The position numbers and the translations under genes are program-made. From assembly GCF_023227875.1 (NCBI RefSeq), contig NZ_JALOCH010000003.1:1-64000 (forward strand): DNA of 64,000 nt. Reading direction: 5' to 3'. The notes under the pieces are model-generated. The model did no database searches and was not told the DNA's origin. It worked only from the letters and a program-made list of their open reading frames with translations. This document shows, piece by piece, positions 36,924 through 46,324 of the stretch (its first letter is position 1; each line of letters starts with the position of its first letter). This DNA is from Methanoregula sp. (lineage in GTDB: Archaea > Halobacteriota > Methanomicrobia > Methanomicrobiales > Methanospirillaceae).

Positions 36924-38576
36924 ATGCAACAAAACATAATGAAGCGATCTCTTCTTCTCGTTATCCTTCTCGCAATTCTTGCCGCTGGGGTATGCGTTGC
37001 CGGTTGTGCAACAAGCCTACCTGCCGGAACCAGCATATCGACATCACCCCCTAATACTGCTCAACAGGCACTCAGCTACCCGACCCCTGCAGAGTTCAAC
37101 GGGACACTCGCAACATTCGACACGTACGCAGAAAAGGCAAGACAGAGATGGAACGTCCCGGGCATGGCAGTTGCTGTTGTGAAAGACGGGAAAATTATCT
37201 TTGCCAAGGGGTATGGCGTGAAGACAGCCGGGGGTTCTGACCCCGTTACAACGGATTCCGTGTTCCAGATCGGTTCTACCACAAAAGCTTTCACTGCCGC
37301 TCTCGTTGCCATGGAAGTGGACACCGGCCGGATGAACTGGAATGACCCGGTGATCCGGTATGTCCCGGATTTCCAGATGAAAGACCCGTGGGTAACAAAG
37401 GAGTTCACGCTTACCGATGCGCTCGCCCAGAGGAGCGGCCTTGACGAGAAATGGGGCCAGGACCTCTCAACGCTCGGGTACAGCCGGAGCGAGATGATCC
37501 ATGCACTCCGGTACGCAGAACCGGTCACGAGCTTCCGATCCCAGTACCGGTACCAGAACATCCCCTTCATCGTGGCGGCAGCAGCAGTCGAGAATACAAG
37601 CGGGAAGAGCTGGGAGGAGAACCTTAAGACCCGGATCTTTACGCCACTTTCCATGACCAGCGCCTCTACCGGTTACGATGCGTTCCGGTCGGAACCCGAC
37701 CATGTGAGCCTGCACATGATCGGGGAACTGCCCGATGGAAGCCTCGGGCCGGTGGCAGCGGATCCCGACTGGCAGTTTAATTATGCGACCGACACGTTAG
37801 GGCCGGCCGGCAGCATCAATGCCAATGTGAAGGATATGGCAACGTGGACGATCTTCCAGATGGGGAATGGGACATATGACGGGAAACTGCTCATGAGCCC
37901 GGAGAACCTGGCATACCTGCACACCCCGCAGATCCTGATCCCCGGAGAGACTACCGCCGATTCGAAGAGTTACTACGGTCAGGGATGGGAGTACCAGGAG
38001 ATGAACGGTACGCCCCCGATTGTCCGGCATACCGGCGAGACGCTGGGCAACCATGCCTACGTGATGTTTGTCCCCCGCGAGAATCTTGGTATTGTCGTGC
38101 TCGCAAACGAAGCCGGGCCAAGCCTCCCCGAGGATGTGGGCAACGCGTTTTACCGGATGTATTTCGGTACATTCACCCCGGATACCCATGCAGAAAGCAC
38201 CGACCCGCTCAAGGAAATAAAGGATTTCCTCTTCCATCCGACACCCGTCCGGCCGGAGCACCCGGTACCACCACTCCCTCTCGAGAGTTATACGGGATCC
38301 TATACGAGTGACGTCTATGGTCAGGCAACCATTGCAGCAGTGAACGGGAACCTGACCCTGACCCTCGGGAAAAAACCCGTGACGCTCTATCTCGCACCGT
38401 GGGACGGGAACTCCTTCAGGGCAACCTGCCCGGCATGGAAATGGGGGCCGGTGTACGATGGCAGGGTTGTGTTCAGCACACATCCTGATGGCACGGTCCG
38501 GCAGCTGACCACTACGCTCTTCCTGCAAAAGATGTTCAACCAGGACGCAACTTTTATCCGGGCCGGCGCAGCATAA
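36924..38576 (+). CDS. Secreted serine hydrolase, beta-lactamase fold with C-terminal DUF3471-like domain
   Basis: 550 residues (ATG 36924; ATG 36939 is an equally good start and gives a shorter signal peptide, MKRSLLLVILLAILAAG, with a lipobox-like VAGC). Active-site motifs are STTK (QIGSTTKAFT), YQN (YRYQNIPF) and HTG (RHTGETLGNHAY). After residue about 420 a beta-rich tail (YTGSYTSDVYGQATIAAVNGNLTLTLG) resembles DUF3471. It is probably an exported peptidase or esterase. It is not a close copy of the preceding gene, although fold and export are the same. Confidence 0.85.
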   Translation: MQQNIMKRSLLLVILLAILAAGVCVAGCATSLPAGTSISTSPPNTAQQALSYPTPAEFNGTLATFDTYAEKARQRWNVPGMAVAVVKDGKIIFAKGYGVKTAGGSDPVTTDSVFQIGSTTKAFTAALVAMEVDTGRMNWNDPVIRYVPDFQMKDPWVTKEFTLTDALAQRSGLDEKWGQDLSTLGYSRSEMIHALRYAEPVTSFRSQYRYQNIPFIVAAAAVENTSGKSWEENLKTRIFTPLSMTSASTGYDAFRSEPDHVSLHMIGELPDGSLGPVAADPDWQFNYATDTLGPAGSINANVKDMATWTIFQMGNGTYDGKLLMSPENLAYLHTPQILIPGETTADSKSYYGQGWEYQEMNGTPPIVRHTGETLGNHAYVMFVPRENLGIVVLANEAGPSLPEDVGNAFYRMYFGTFTPDTHAESTDPLKEIKDFLFHPTPVRPEHPVPPLPLESYTGSYTSDVYGQATIAAVNGNLTLTLGKKPVTLYLAPWDGNSFRATCPAWKWGPVYDGRVVFSTHPDGTVRQLTTTLFLQKMFNQDATFIRAGAA

Positions 38577-38880
38577 GGTAAATCTCTTTTTCTTCCCCGG
38601 TCCCTGTTGAGACTCGGAGAAATTCATGGCGGGGCTTTTAGGAGAGTGTGCCGTACCGGAGAGGGCTCCGGCCACTCCGGAACCGGAATGTCCGGGCCCC
38701 CACCTGTTCCCGCAGAAACCCGGGGACTGGCCTGGTCTCCGGGTAATGGACCCGCCTTGAGCCGGCGATCTTGCCCGGGTGTTCGTAAAAATGATCGTCA
38801 TGCGCCATAAGGCCCGTTGGCGACGTCCGGTTGTACTCCCCGGTTGTCATCTGCCTGGTGCAGGTAGAGAGAATACCTGC
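38577..38880. repeat. Dispersed intergenic repeat, copy D, in 304-base gap
   Basis: At 38690-38765 the blocks ACCCGGGGACTGGCCTGGTC, TCCGGGTAATGGACCCGCC and TTGAGCCGG match copies B and C. The palindrome part is lost. The rest of the gap shows no gene. Confidence 0.65.
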
Positions 38881-39642
38881 CTACCGCTTCTCTTCATCCT
38901 CACGAAACTCTGTTAAATTTCCCGTCCCGGTCCTATCCCGGTCCAGCAGCGCCGGGTCGATATGCCACTCGCTCCTGCGCAAAAGGCCGTGGAGGGTGCT
39001 CATCTCGCGGATGGTAAGGTTGCACCGCCCGAGAACCCGGCGGAGGAGGACCATCGTGTTCTCCCGCTTGAAATCCGGATGATGGATCTCGTCCAGGTAC
39101 CGGTCAATATGCCGGTACAGGTATTCCATATCCTGCGGAGGGGCAAGCCGGATCTCCGGCAGTGGCAGGTTCGCGAGCTCGTAACAGACCACGCCCACCG
39201 CGTGCGAGAGGTTGAGGATCGGATACATTTCATGGGTCGGGATCGTGCAGATGATGTCGCTCCGCTTCACCTCTTCGTTGTTGAGCCCCCAGTTCTCCCG
39301 GCCAAAGAGAATGGAGATCCGGCCGTCCACGTCCTTGATCCGCTCGCGGAGTTCCTTTGGGGAATAGAACGGCATCCGCATCGCGTGGCAGACCGACTTA
39401 CTCACCTCACCGGTCGTTGCAATGACGATGTTACTCCGGGCAAAGACGTCCTCGATGGTGCAGACATCTGCGCTTTTCAGCACATCCTGTGCATGCGATG
39501 CCCGGCCCTTTGCCTCCTCGCCAAGCTTGCACGGGTTGATGAGCACGAGCCGTGTGAACCCGAAGTTCTTCATCACCCGAGCGGCAAATCCCACGTTGCC
39601 ATCGTAGAGGGGTTCAACAAGGACGATGTCAATCTCGGGCAT
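38881..39642 (-). CDS. SpoU/TrmJ-like RNA 2'-O-methyltransferase
   Basis: 253 residues of the SPOUT (knot) superfamily. The N-terminus IDIVLVEPLYDGNVGFAARVMKNFGF is the typical substrate-binding motif 1. SILFGRENWGLNNEEV is the SAM-pocket motif, and ILNLSHAVGVVCYEL completes the knot. It resembles TrmJ, which methylates tRNA position 32 in archaea; the exact target is inferred. The C-terminal helical tail fits the family. It lies ten bases after the next upstream gene (GGGP synthase). Confidence 0.85.
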   Translation of the reverse strand: MPEIDIVLVEPLYDGNVGFAARVMKNFGFTRLVLINPCKLGEEAKGRASHAQDVLKSADVCTIEDVFARSNIVIATTGEVSKSVCHAMRMPFYSPKELRERIKDVDGRISILFGRENWGLNNEEVKRSDIICTIPTHEMYPILNLSHAVGVVCYELANLPLPEIRLAPPQDMEYLYRHIDRYLDEIHHPDFKRENTMVLLRRVLGRCNLTIREMSTLHGLLRRSEWHIDPALLDRDRTGTGNLTEFREDEEKR

Positions 39643-39651
39643 AAAAAAAGA

Positions 39652-40338
39652 TTACTGGACCGCGTCGACGGTCGCCTTCAGGACCGACGCGCCCTGGTCA
39701 TACACCGCATTCCCGACAACAATCGTGTCGGCATATCTTCCCATCTGGGCTGCCTTCTCTGCGGAGTTGATCCCGCCGCCATAGTAAAGGGTGGCGTTCT
39801 CGACCGCTTCCGATGCAGCCTTCACGACCTCGGGATTGCCGAACATCCCGCTGTATTCGATATAGACGATGGGGAAATGGAAGTAGTGGTCAGCAACGGA
39901 GGCATACGCGGCGACCTCCTCGGCCTTGAGGTCACAGCGGGATTTTGTTACTTTCCCTACCGATGAATTTGGATTAAGGACAATGTAGGCTTCGGGGATG
40001 ATAGACTCCCACGGGATCCTGCCCTGCTGAAGTTCTACCCACGCCCGGTGCTTCCCGACGATCCACTGGACATCGGTCGTATTCATCACGCTGGGGACAA
40101 AGACGTAATCGATCTCCTGCATGAGGACTGCGTCGGGGCTGGCCGGTTCCATGACCAGTGGCAGGTCGTAGGCCTTCACCTGTTTCTGGAGTGCGGCAAG
40201 GTTCTCCTGCGTGACGTTGAGCGTGCCCGAGAGCATCAGGGCATCCGTGCCGCTTGCGGCAATGGCATCGATGTCACCGGGTTTCAGCTGCTTGTCAGGA
40301 TCGAGTTTGGTCACATGCACCCAGTCTTTCCACTTCAT
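39652..40338 (-). CDS. Geranylgeranylglyceryl phosphate synthase
   Basis: A 228-residue PcrB-type TIM barrel that makes the first ether bond of archaeal lipids from sn-glycerol-1-phosphate and geranylgeranyl diphosphate. Motifs include HVTKLDPDKQLKPGDID at the N-terminus, IYIEYSGMFGNPEVV for phosphate and glycerol binding, and YYGGGINSAEKAAQMGRYAD near the C-terminus. ATG 40338 fits the family length. With carS and tes elsewhere in the window it covers three steps of membrane lipid synthesis. Confidence 0.92.
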   Translation of the reverse strand: MKWKDWVHVTKLDPDKQLKPGDIDAIAASGTDALMLSGTLNVTQENLAALQKQVKAYDLPLVMEPASPDAVLMQEIDYVFVPSVMNTTDVQWIVGKHRAWVELQQGRIPWESIIPEAYIVLNPNSSVGKVTKSRCDLKAEEVAAYASVADHYFHFPIVYIEYSGMFGNPEVVKAASEAVENATLYYGGGINSAEKAAQMGRYADTIVVGNAVYDQGASVLKATVDAVQ

Positions 40339-40463
40339 CGTAATCGCAGTACCATTGGCGCTTCCCCCACATATACCGGTATCCCTGCGAGCCCGGTAAG
40401 AATGCCCGGGGGAATGACAAGGAAATCACTGGTGGCCCGGATCGACCAGGGAAAAAAAGGGAT

Positions 40464-43292
40464 TCAGAGCTGGATAACTGCGGTATCTTTTTTCTTCTGG
40501 AGAGCTTTTTTGAACTCCCCGATTTTTGCCTCCGGGATCCCGCTCTTTCCGGCAACCTCTGCAGCATTCGCGGCGAGGAGGGATCCCGCATCGATGATGT
40601 CGGCCCTGGACAGTTTTTCGAGCATGGACTCGCTTAACCCCCTGATTGCCAGCAATTGTTTCTTGCCGCGTTCGATCTGGAGTTTTGAGATCTTTTTCGG
40701 GACGGGTTTGTTGAGATATGCGCAGACCAGCCCCACATGGCGCTGTACGGTTCCCGCAGACATCCCGGTCCTCTCAATCAAGGCCGCCGGCGTGGTGGCG
40801 CAAAAGGCCTCCGGTTCAATGATGCCAGCTGCAATGTATTTCTTGAGGCTGACGGCGGGAATGCCGATCTCTTTGAGAATCTGGCTGTTGTATACGATCT
40901 TTGCATCGGTGAGCAGCTCCTCTGCTTCCGCGTCGCTGACCCCCGCGTTCTTCAGGGTTGTCAGGTCCGTCTTTGCAAGGAGTGAAAGTTCGGAAATCCC
41001 GGCTTCCTTGAGTGCGGTCAGGATCTTTGCAGAACTGCGCCCCCTGCGGGGGATGATGCGCTCGCGCATGAACTTGCGGCACTCTGAGCGCCTGCGCAGT
41101 TTTTCAAGGACAAGGCCCGCTTCGTGGATGAGCGTCGCGGCACGATCAGCGGGGATCCCGAGTTTTCTGGTAAGGACTTCGGGTGTACTGCGGGTAAGTT
41201 CAGCCACGGTATAGATGTGGCATGCCTGGATCCTGTCCACCAGTTCCTTATCGGCAGAAGGGATCTCCGAAAGGGACTCGCGGTTTGAATTGATCTGGTG
41301 GCAGAGCGGGCAGCCGATATCCCATGGGCGTGCCCCTTTCCGCACGAGCCGGACAAAATTGAGCTGGTGTTTCTCGCATTTCTCATCGGTGCGGACGGCA
41401 AAGCCCCACTGTGCCATCGGCAGGCCGATATTGAAGGTGCATTCAGGATAGCGCGAACAGCCGATAAACTGGGTGTTGCCACGGAGGTGCTTGATCGCAA
41501 GCGTCCCGCCGCAGACCGGGCATTTGCCCAGGTTCATCTCCTCGGCAGTCCTGTCCCGGATATCGTCGCCGATCACCTGCTGGTTTGCCTCGAGCTGGTC
41601 GAAGGCGTGGTGGAGCATGGTGCGGGATTCCTTGATCACGTCCTCCCGCGTCCGCTGGCTCTGCTTGATCAGCTGCATGTGTGATTCGAGGGTCTGGGTC
41701 ATCACCGGTTTTGTGATCGTATCGGCATGCTGCTCGAGTGCTTCCGTCACGACCCTCCCGACAAGCGTCGGGCGTAACGGTGCGCCTTCAACGTATTTCC
41801 GGGATACCAGTTTAGCGATCACTTCGTGCCGTGTACTCTTGGTACCGAGGCCGAGTTCTTCCATCCGCTGGATCAGTTTGCTCTGGGTGTAGCGGGCAGG
41901 TGGCTGCGTCTCCTTCTCATCCAGCGTGACTTTTTTGATCGGGAGGTGTTCCCCGTTAACAAACTCCGGGAGGAGCGTCTCACGCGCCTCGCTGAACGGG
42001 TAGACCGCGTGCCAGCCGGGTTCTGCCAGTTGTCCGCCGGTCGTTGTGTACTCTTCCCCGTTTGCATCGAAGAGGATCTTGAGGGTCTTCCATATGGCAT
42101 CGGGTGCAAGGGTGGCGAGGAACCGGCGGAGCACGAGTTCGTATATCCTGAACGCGTCGTCTCCCAGCTGCTCCCGGGTCGCCGCACCGGTCGGGTGGAT
42201 TGGCGGGTGGTCAGTGGATGACTTCTTGCCCCGGGTCGGGACAGCACGGCGGTTCGCCATCACCCATTCGACATCCTTCTTAAACGGGGAGTTCCTGAGG
42301 GTCTTTAAGATCCCGTCGATGTCCAGCGATGCGGGGTACACGGTATTGTCGGTCCTCGGGTACGAGATAAAACCGTTCATGTACAGGTCTTCGGCAATAC
42401 GCATCGCGTTTGCGGCAGAGAGCCCGAGCCGGGCGGCTGCTACGATATACGTGGTGGTATCGAACGGCGACGGGGCACGGTCCTGCTTGGTGCCGGACTT
42501 CACGTCCTTAACCACGAGTGGCGTTTTCGTCCGGTCCCGTGCCAGTTCGGCAACCGTTTTCTCGTGGAACCGGCCATTGGTGTGCCGGGCCTCGATCACT
42601 TCGCCTTTCTTCTCAAAATCAAGGGCCAGCTGCCAGTACTTCTCCGGCACGAATGCCTCAATCTCCTTCTCCCGGTCAACAATCATCGAGAGGGTGGGTG
42701 TCTGGACCCGGCCGACCGAGAGGATGTTCTGGCCCCCGCGGCGGGCGGCAAGCGAGATGAACCGGGTGAGGGATGCCCCCCACATCAGGTCGATCGACTG
42801 GCGGGCCTCCCCTGCAGCGGCAAGCGCAAAATCAAGGTCTGTTGTGTTGGTGAAGGCATGGCGGAGTTCCTGTGCCGTGATCGCCGAGAACCGGGCCCGG
42901 TCGATCGTGACCTTCGGGTTGACCGCCCGGACAAGCTCGTAGGCTTCCTTCCCTATGAGTTCTCCTTCCGTATCAAAATCCGTGGCAATCGTGACCCGGT
43001 CTGCCTTCCGCGAGAGCTTCTGCAGCAGGGAGACGATCTTCTTCTCGGTCGGGATCTTGATGGTCTTTGCATCGATCAGGTGACGGGGAGTCGCGTCCTC
43101 GCTGCGCCAGTTGGAATATCCCGGCTCGAAGTCGATCTCGACCACGTGGCCGCGGAGCCCGACCGTCGTTGTGTCCCCGAAACTGTACGTGGAGACACCG
43201 GTATCCTTGTGCTCGGTGATCTTCTTTCCTTCAGAGAGAATCTCCGCGATGCGCCGGGCCGAGATGTTCTTCTCTGCAACGATCAGGTGCAC
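40464..43292 (-). CDS. topA: DNA topoisomerase I (type IA) with long helix-hairpin-helix tail
   Basis: 942 residues. The N-terminal TOPRIM domain (MHLIVAEKNISARRIAEIL, with acidic DFDTEGE) is followed by the cleavage-religation domain with active-site Tyr311 (GFISYPRTDNTVYP). Zinc ribbons follow (CPVCGGTLAIKHLRGN, CSRYPEC). The last 250 or so residues are unusual: repeated helix-hairpin-helix-like units such as ALKEAGISELSLLAKTDLTTL. It relaxes negative supercoils. Standard TopA ends earlier, so the tail is a family extension of unknown gain. The stop of gatB lies five bases before the ATG. Confidence 0.95.
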   Translation of the reverse strand: MHLIVAEKNISARRIAEILSEGKKITEHKDTGVSTYSFGDTTTVGLRGHVVEIDFEPGYSNWRSEDATPRHLIDAKTIKIPTEKKIVSLLQKLSRKADRVTIATDFDTEGELIGKEAYELVRAVNPKVTIDRARFSAITAQELRHAFTNTTDLDFALAAAGEARQSIDLMWGASLTRFISLAARRGGQNILSVGRVQTPTLSMIVDREKEIEAFVPEKYWQLALDFEKKGEVIEARHTNGRFHEKTVAELARDRTKTPLVVKDVKSGTKQDRAPSPFDTTTYIVAAARLGLSAANAMRIAEDLYMNGFISYPRTDNTVYPASLDIDGILKTLRNSPFKKDVEWVMANRRAVPTRGKKSSTDHPPIHPTGAATREQLGDDAFRIYELVLRRFLATLAPDAIWKTLKILFDANGEEYTTTGGQLAEPGWHAVYPFSEARETLLPEFVNGEHLPIKKVTLDEKETQPPARYTQSKLIQRMEELGLGTKSTRHEVIAKLVSRKYVEGAPLRPTLVGRVVTEALEQHADTITKPVMTQTLESHMQLIKQSQRTREDVIKESRTMLHHAFDQLEANQQVIGDDIRDRTAEEMNLGKCPVCGGTLAIKHLRGNTQFIGCSRYPECTFNIGLPMAQWGFAVRTDEKCEKHQLNFVRLVRKGARPWDIGCPLCHQINSNRESLSEIPSADKELVDRIQACHIYTVAELTRSTPEVLTRKLGIPADRAATLIHEAGLVLEKLRRRSECRKFMRERIIPRRGRSSAKILTALKEAGISELSLLAKTDLTTLKNAGVSDAEAEELLTDAKIVYNSQILKEIGIPAVSLKKYIAAGIIEPEAFCATTPAALIERTGMSAGTVQRHVGLVCAYLNKPVPKKISKLQIERGKKQLLAIRGLSESMLEKLSRADIIDAGSLLAANAAEVAGKSGIPEAKIGEFKKALQKKKDTAVIQL

Positions 43293-43297
43293 GGGTG

Positions 43298-44752
43298 TTA
43301 CGCCTCCCTCTTTTTCAGCGCATCGGTAAGCATCCTGTTCAGCTCTGCGGGATCTGCTTTGCCACGCGTCTTTTTCATAACCTGCCCTACGAGGAAATTG
43401 AGCGCCCCGCCTTTACCGGCACGGTAGTCCTCGAGGGCCTTTAAGTTCTCATTGATGGCCTCTTCAATTGCAGCCGTTATCGCACCGGTATCGCCATCGG
43501 TCTTCGCAAGGTTGAGCCGGGCAACAATGCCCGCCGGGGTTTCGCGGGTCTCATTTTTCAGCCGCTGGTCGAGCATCACGCGGAGCACGTCAACACCGCT
43601 CTTGTCAGTGATCGTGCCTGCCTTCAATACCCGGACCAGTTCTGTAAAACTCTCCGGATCGACAGGATCAAGGTCCATGTCCCGATAATTCAGTTCCCCA
43701 ATCAGGGTATCGGCAATCCATGTAGCAGCGAGTGGTGACAGCCCTTTCGGATCGGAGGCAACCACCTTCTCGAAGAAGTTGGCGAGTTTCAGTTCACCGG
43801 TCAGGGTCCGGGCATGGTTGAGCGAGCAGCCGTATTCTGCAATAAACCGTTCGCGGCGGGCATCCGGGAGTTCCGGCAGGACAATCCCCTCAACCCATGA
43901 TTTAACGCGGAGGGGACGGAGGTCCGGCTCGGGGAAGTAACGGTAATCGTTCTCCATCTCCTTGCTCCGTGCAGACTGGGTGACGCCACGGGCTTCGAGA
44001 TAGTGCCGGGTCTCGCGTTCGATCCGCTGGCCGCGCCGGATCAGGTTCTTCTGCCTTGTCACTTCGAACAGGAGCGCCTTTTCCACACCCTTGTACGACG
44101 TGATATTCTTGACCTCCACGCGCTCGTTTCCTTTGATCGAGATGTTGGCATCGACACGGAGCGATCCCTCCTTCTCGGAGTCAAAGACACTGAGGTATTC
44201 GAGCGTGGCACGGAGTTTGTTTAAGAACTTTCGGGCCTCCTTCGGGGAGCGCATATCCGGCTCGGAGACGATCTCGATGAGCGGGATGCCCGCACGGTTA
44301 TAATCCACGAGCGAGTATTTCCCCCGCTCGACATTGCCCATGTGGACGAGCCGGCCCGGGTCTTCCTCGACATGGATACGGGTGAGCCGGATCTTCCGCT
44401 CCCCGCCCTCGTCGCTCTCGATCTCTAAGTATCCGCCTTCTGCAAGCGGCTTGTCGTACTGGGTGATCTGGTAGGCCTTGTCGAGGTCGGGATAGAAGTA
44501 GTTCTTCCGCGAGAACTCCGACTCGTGGATCACGGTGCAGTTCAGGGCCTTTGCCACCCGCATCGCGTACTCGATTGCCTTCTTGTTGAGGGAGGGCATG
44601 GCGCCGGGCAGGCCGAGACAGATGGGACAGACGTGGGTGTTGGGGCCGTCGCTCCGGTAGTCTGTATCGCAGCCGCAGAAGAGCTTGCTCTTCGTATCCA
44701 GCTGGCAGTGGACCTCAAGACCGACGATGACCTGGTCTTCAGCATCCGCCAT
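43298..44752 (-). CDS. gatB: Aspartyl/glutamyl-tRNA amidotransferase subunit B
   Basis: A 484-residue kinase-like subunit that activates Asp-tRNA-Asn (or Glu-tRNA-Gln) for amidation. VGLEVHCQLDTKSKLFCGCDTDY with its Cys residues is the zinc-binding N-terminus. HVEEDPGRLVH and YNRAGIPLIEIVSEPD are core motifs, and GKGGALNFLVGQVMKKT is the YqeY-like tail. It begins one base after the gatA stop. In archaea, which use GatDE for Gln-tRNA, the main role is Asn-tRNA. Confidence 0.96.
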   Translation of the reverse strand: MADAEDQVIVGLEVHCQLDTKSKLFCGCDTDYRSDGPNTHVCPICLGLPGAMPSLNKKAIEYAMRVAKALNCTVIHESEFSRKNYFYPDLDKAYQITQYDKPLAEGGYLEIESDEGGERKIRLTRIHVEEDPGRLVHMGNVERGKYSLVDYNRAGIPLIEIVSEPDMRSPKEARKFLNKLRATLEYLSVFDSEKEGSLRVDANISIKGNERVEVKNITSYKGVEKALLFEVTRQKNLIRRGQRIERETRHYLEARGVTQSARSKEMENDYRYFPEPDLRPLRVKSWVEGIVLPELPDARRERFIAEYGCSLNHARTLTGELKLANFFEKVVASDPKGLSPLAATWIADTLIGELNYRDMDLDPVDPESFTELVRVLKAGTITDKSGVDVLRVMLDQRLKNETRETPAGIVARLNLAKTDGDTGAITAAIEEAINENLKALEDYRAGKGGALNFLVGQVMKKTRGKADPAELNRMLTDALKKREA

Positions 44753-44753
44753 A

Positions 44754-46055
44754 TCAGTTCACCGCCTGTTCGTAGGCATAGGCAACGTCAACAATACGTT
44801 CGTCCTCGAACATCCTGCCCATGATCTGGAGGCCGACGGGCATACCTTCTGATTTGCCACAGGGTACTGAAATGGCTGGAATACCGGCAAGGTTTGCCGG
44901 CACGGTGAGGATATCGGCAAGGTACATGGAGAGCGGGTCGCTCTTCTCTTTCATTTTGAACGCGATGGTGGGCATGGTCGGTCCCGCGATCACATCGACA
45001 TCCTTGAAGATCCGGTTGAAATCTGCCTTGATATTTTCCCGGGTTACCTGCGCCTTCGCATAGTACTTCCCGTAATACCCGCTCGAAAGCGCAAAGGTGC
45101 CAAGCATTATCCGGCGCCGGACTTCGGTACCGAATGCGGCGCTACGGACTTCCTGGTAGGCCTCGTGCCACGATCTTTTCGTGTCCGCGGCCGGGCCATA
45201 CCGCACGCCATCGAACCGGGCAAGATTGGAGCTTGCCTCGCAGGTGCAGGTGACGTAGTATGCGGCAAGGGCATACTTCATTGAGGGGATATTGCACGGG
45301 ACGGTGGTTGTCCCGAGTTCTTCGAGTCGGCCGATCGCCTTCTTTACAACGTCGGCAACCGCCGGATCAACACCCTCGCCAAAATATTCCTGTGGGATCC
45401 CGATCTTCAGCCCTTTGATATCCGCATGCGGGGTATGGGTATACGGCCTGTCATGGGTGGTGGAATCGTGGCGGTCGTGGCCGGCGATCACCTCCATCAG
45501 GGTGGAGACATCACTGACGGACTTTCCCATCGGTCCGATCTGTTCGAGCGAGTTCGCGTATGCGATCAGGCCGTAGCGGGAGACGCGGCCGTAACTGGGT
45601 TTCAGGCCGACGATCCCGCAGAATGCGGCCGGGCATCGGATGGAGCCCCCGGTGTCGGTGCCGAGTGCCATCTGCACCATGCCCCCGGCAATCGCTGCAG
45701 CGCTTCCGCCCGAAGAGCCGCCCGGGACGCGCCCGGTGTCGCATGGGTTGAGGGTGGGGCCAAAGGCGGAGTTTTCGGTAGTGGTCCCCATCCCGAACTC
45801 GTCCATGTTGGTCTTTCCGGCGATCGCGGCACCGGCATTCCGGAGGAGTTCTACCGCACGTGCGTCATACGGGGGGACGTAGCCTTTGAGGATCCGTGAT
45901 GCGCAGGTGGTCTCGATGCCCCGGGTTGAGATGTTGTCCTTTACGGCAACGGCAACACCGGCAAGTTTCCCCTCAGTGTACGACGGCTTGTTACACACCC
46001 TGAGAAATGCATTGTACTTGTCGTCAGGTTCGAACAGGATCGATCTTTCCGCCAC
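44754..46055 (-). CDS. gatA: Aspartyl/glutamyl-tRNA amidotransferase subunit A
   Basis: A 433-residue amidase-signature enzyme that releases ammonia from glutamine. GGSSGGSAAAIAGG holds the catalytic Ser pair and ALGTDTGGSIRCPAAFCG the Ser-cis-Ser-Lys region. The GTG start 46055 overlaps the TAG of gatC (TAGTG), giving translational coupling. The order gatC-gatA-gatB is usual. Confidence 0.96.
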   Translation of the reverse strand: MAERSILFEPDDKYNAFLRVCNKPSYTEGKLAGVAVAVKDNISTRGIETTCASRILKGYVPPYDARAVELLRNAGAAIAGKTNMDEFGMGTTTENSAFGPTLNPCDTGRVPGGSSGGSAAAIAGGMVQMALGTDTGGSIRCPAAFCGIVGLKPSYGRVSRYGLIAYANSLEQIGPMGKSVSDVSTLMEVIAGHDRHDSTTHDRPYTHTPHADIKGLKIGIPQEYFGEGVDPAVADVVKKAIGRLEELGTTTVPCNIPSMKYALAAYYVTCTCEASSNLARFDGVRYGPAADTKRSWHEAYQEVRSAAFGTEVRRRIMLGTFALSSGYYGKYYAKAQVTRENIKADFNRIFKDVDVIAGPTMPTIAFKMKEKSDPLSMYLADILTVPANLAGIPAISVPCGKSEGMPVGLQIMGRMFEDERIVDVAYAYEQAVN

Positions 46056-46324
46056 TACATCACCCGCGGCGCCTTGATAAAACCGTCTTCCTGTGCCGGC
46101 GCATTCCGGAGTACCTCTTCCTGCGGGAGGGAAGGCTCGACTTCATCCTCTCTCATTATATTGTAAAGGTCCCGTGTGGCAGCCGCATCGCCTTTCACCG
46201 TGTCAAGCAGGTCGAAATATTCGAGTATTTCGTTGAACTGGTGCGTAAAGGTGCCCAGTTCTTCGGAACTGACACCGACATCGGCCAGTTCCGCGATATG
46301 TTGTACGTCTTTTTCAGTGACCAT
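46055..46324 (-). CDS. gatC: Aspartyl/glutamyl-tRNA amidotransferase subunit C
   Basis: An 89-residue helical subunit that binds GatA. VTEKDVQHIAELADVGVSSEELGTFTHQFNEILEYFDLLDTV is typical, followed by an extended tail (REDEVEPSLPQEEVLRNAPAQEDGFIKAPRVM). It overlaps the stop of the upstream asparagine-synthase-like gene by about ten bases. Confidence 0.93.
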   Translation of the reverse strand: MVTEKDVQHIAELADVGVSSEELGTFTHQFNEILEYFDLLDTVKGDAAATRDLYNIMREDEVEPSLPQEEVLRNAPAQEDGFIKAPRVM

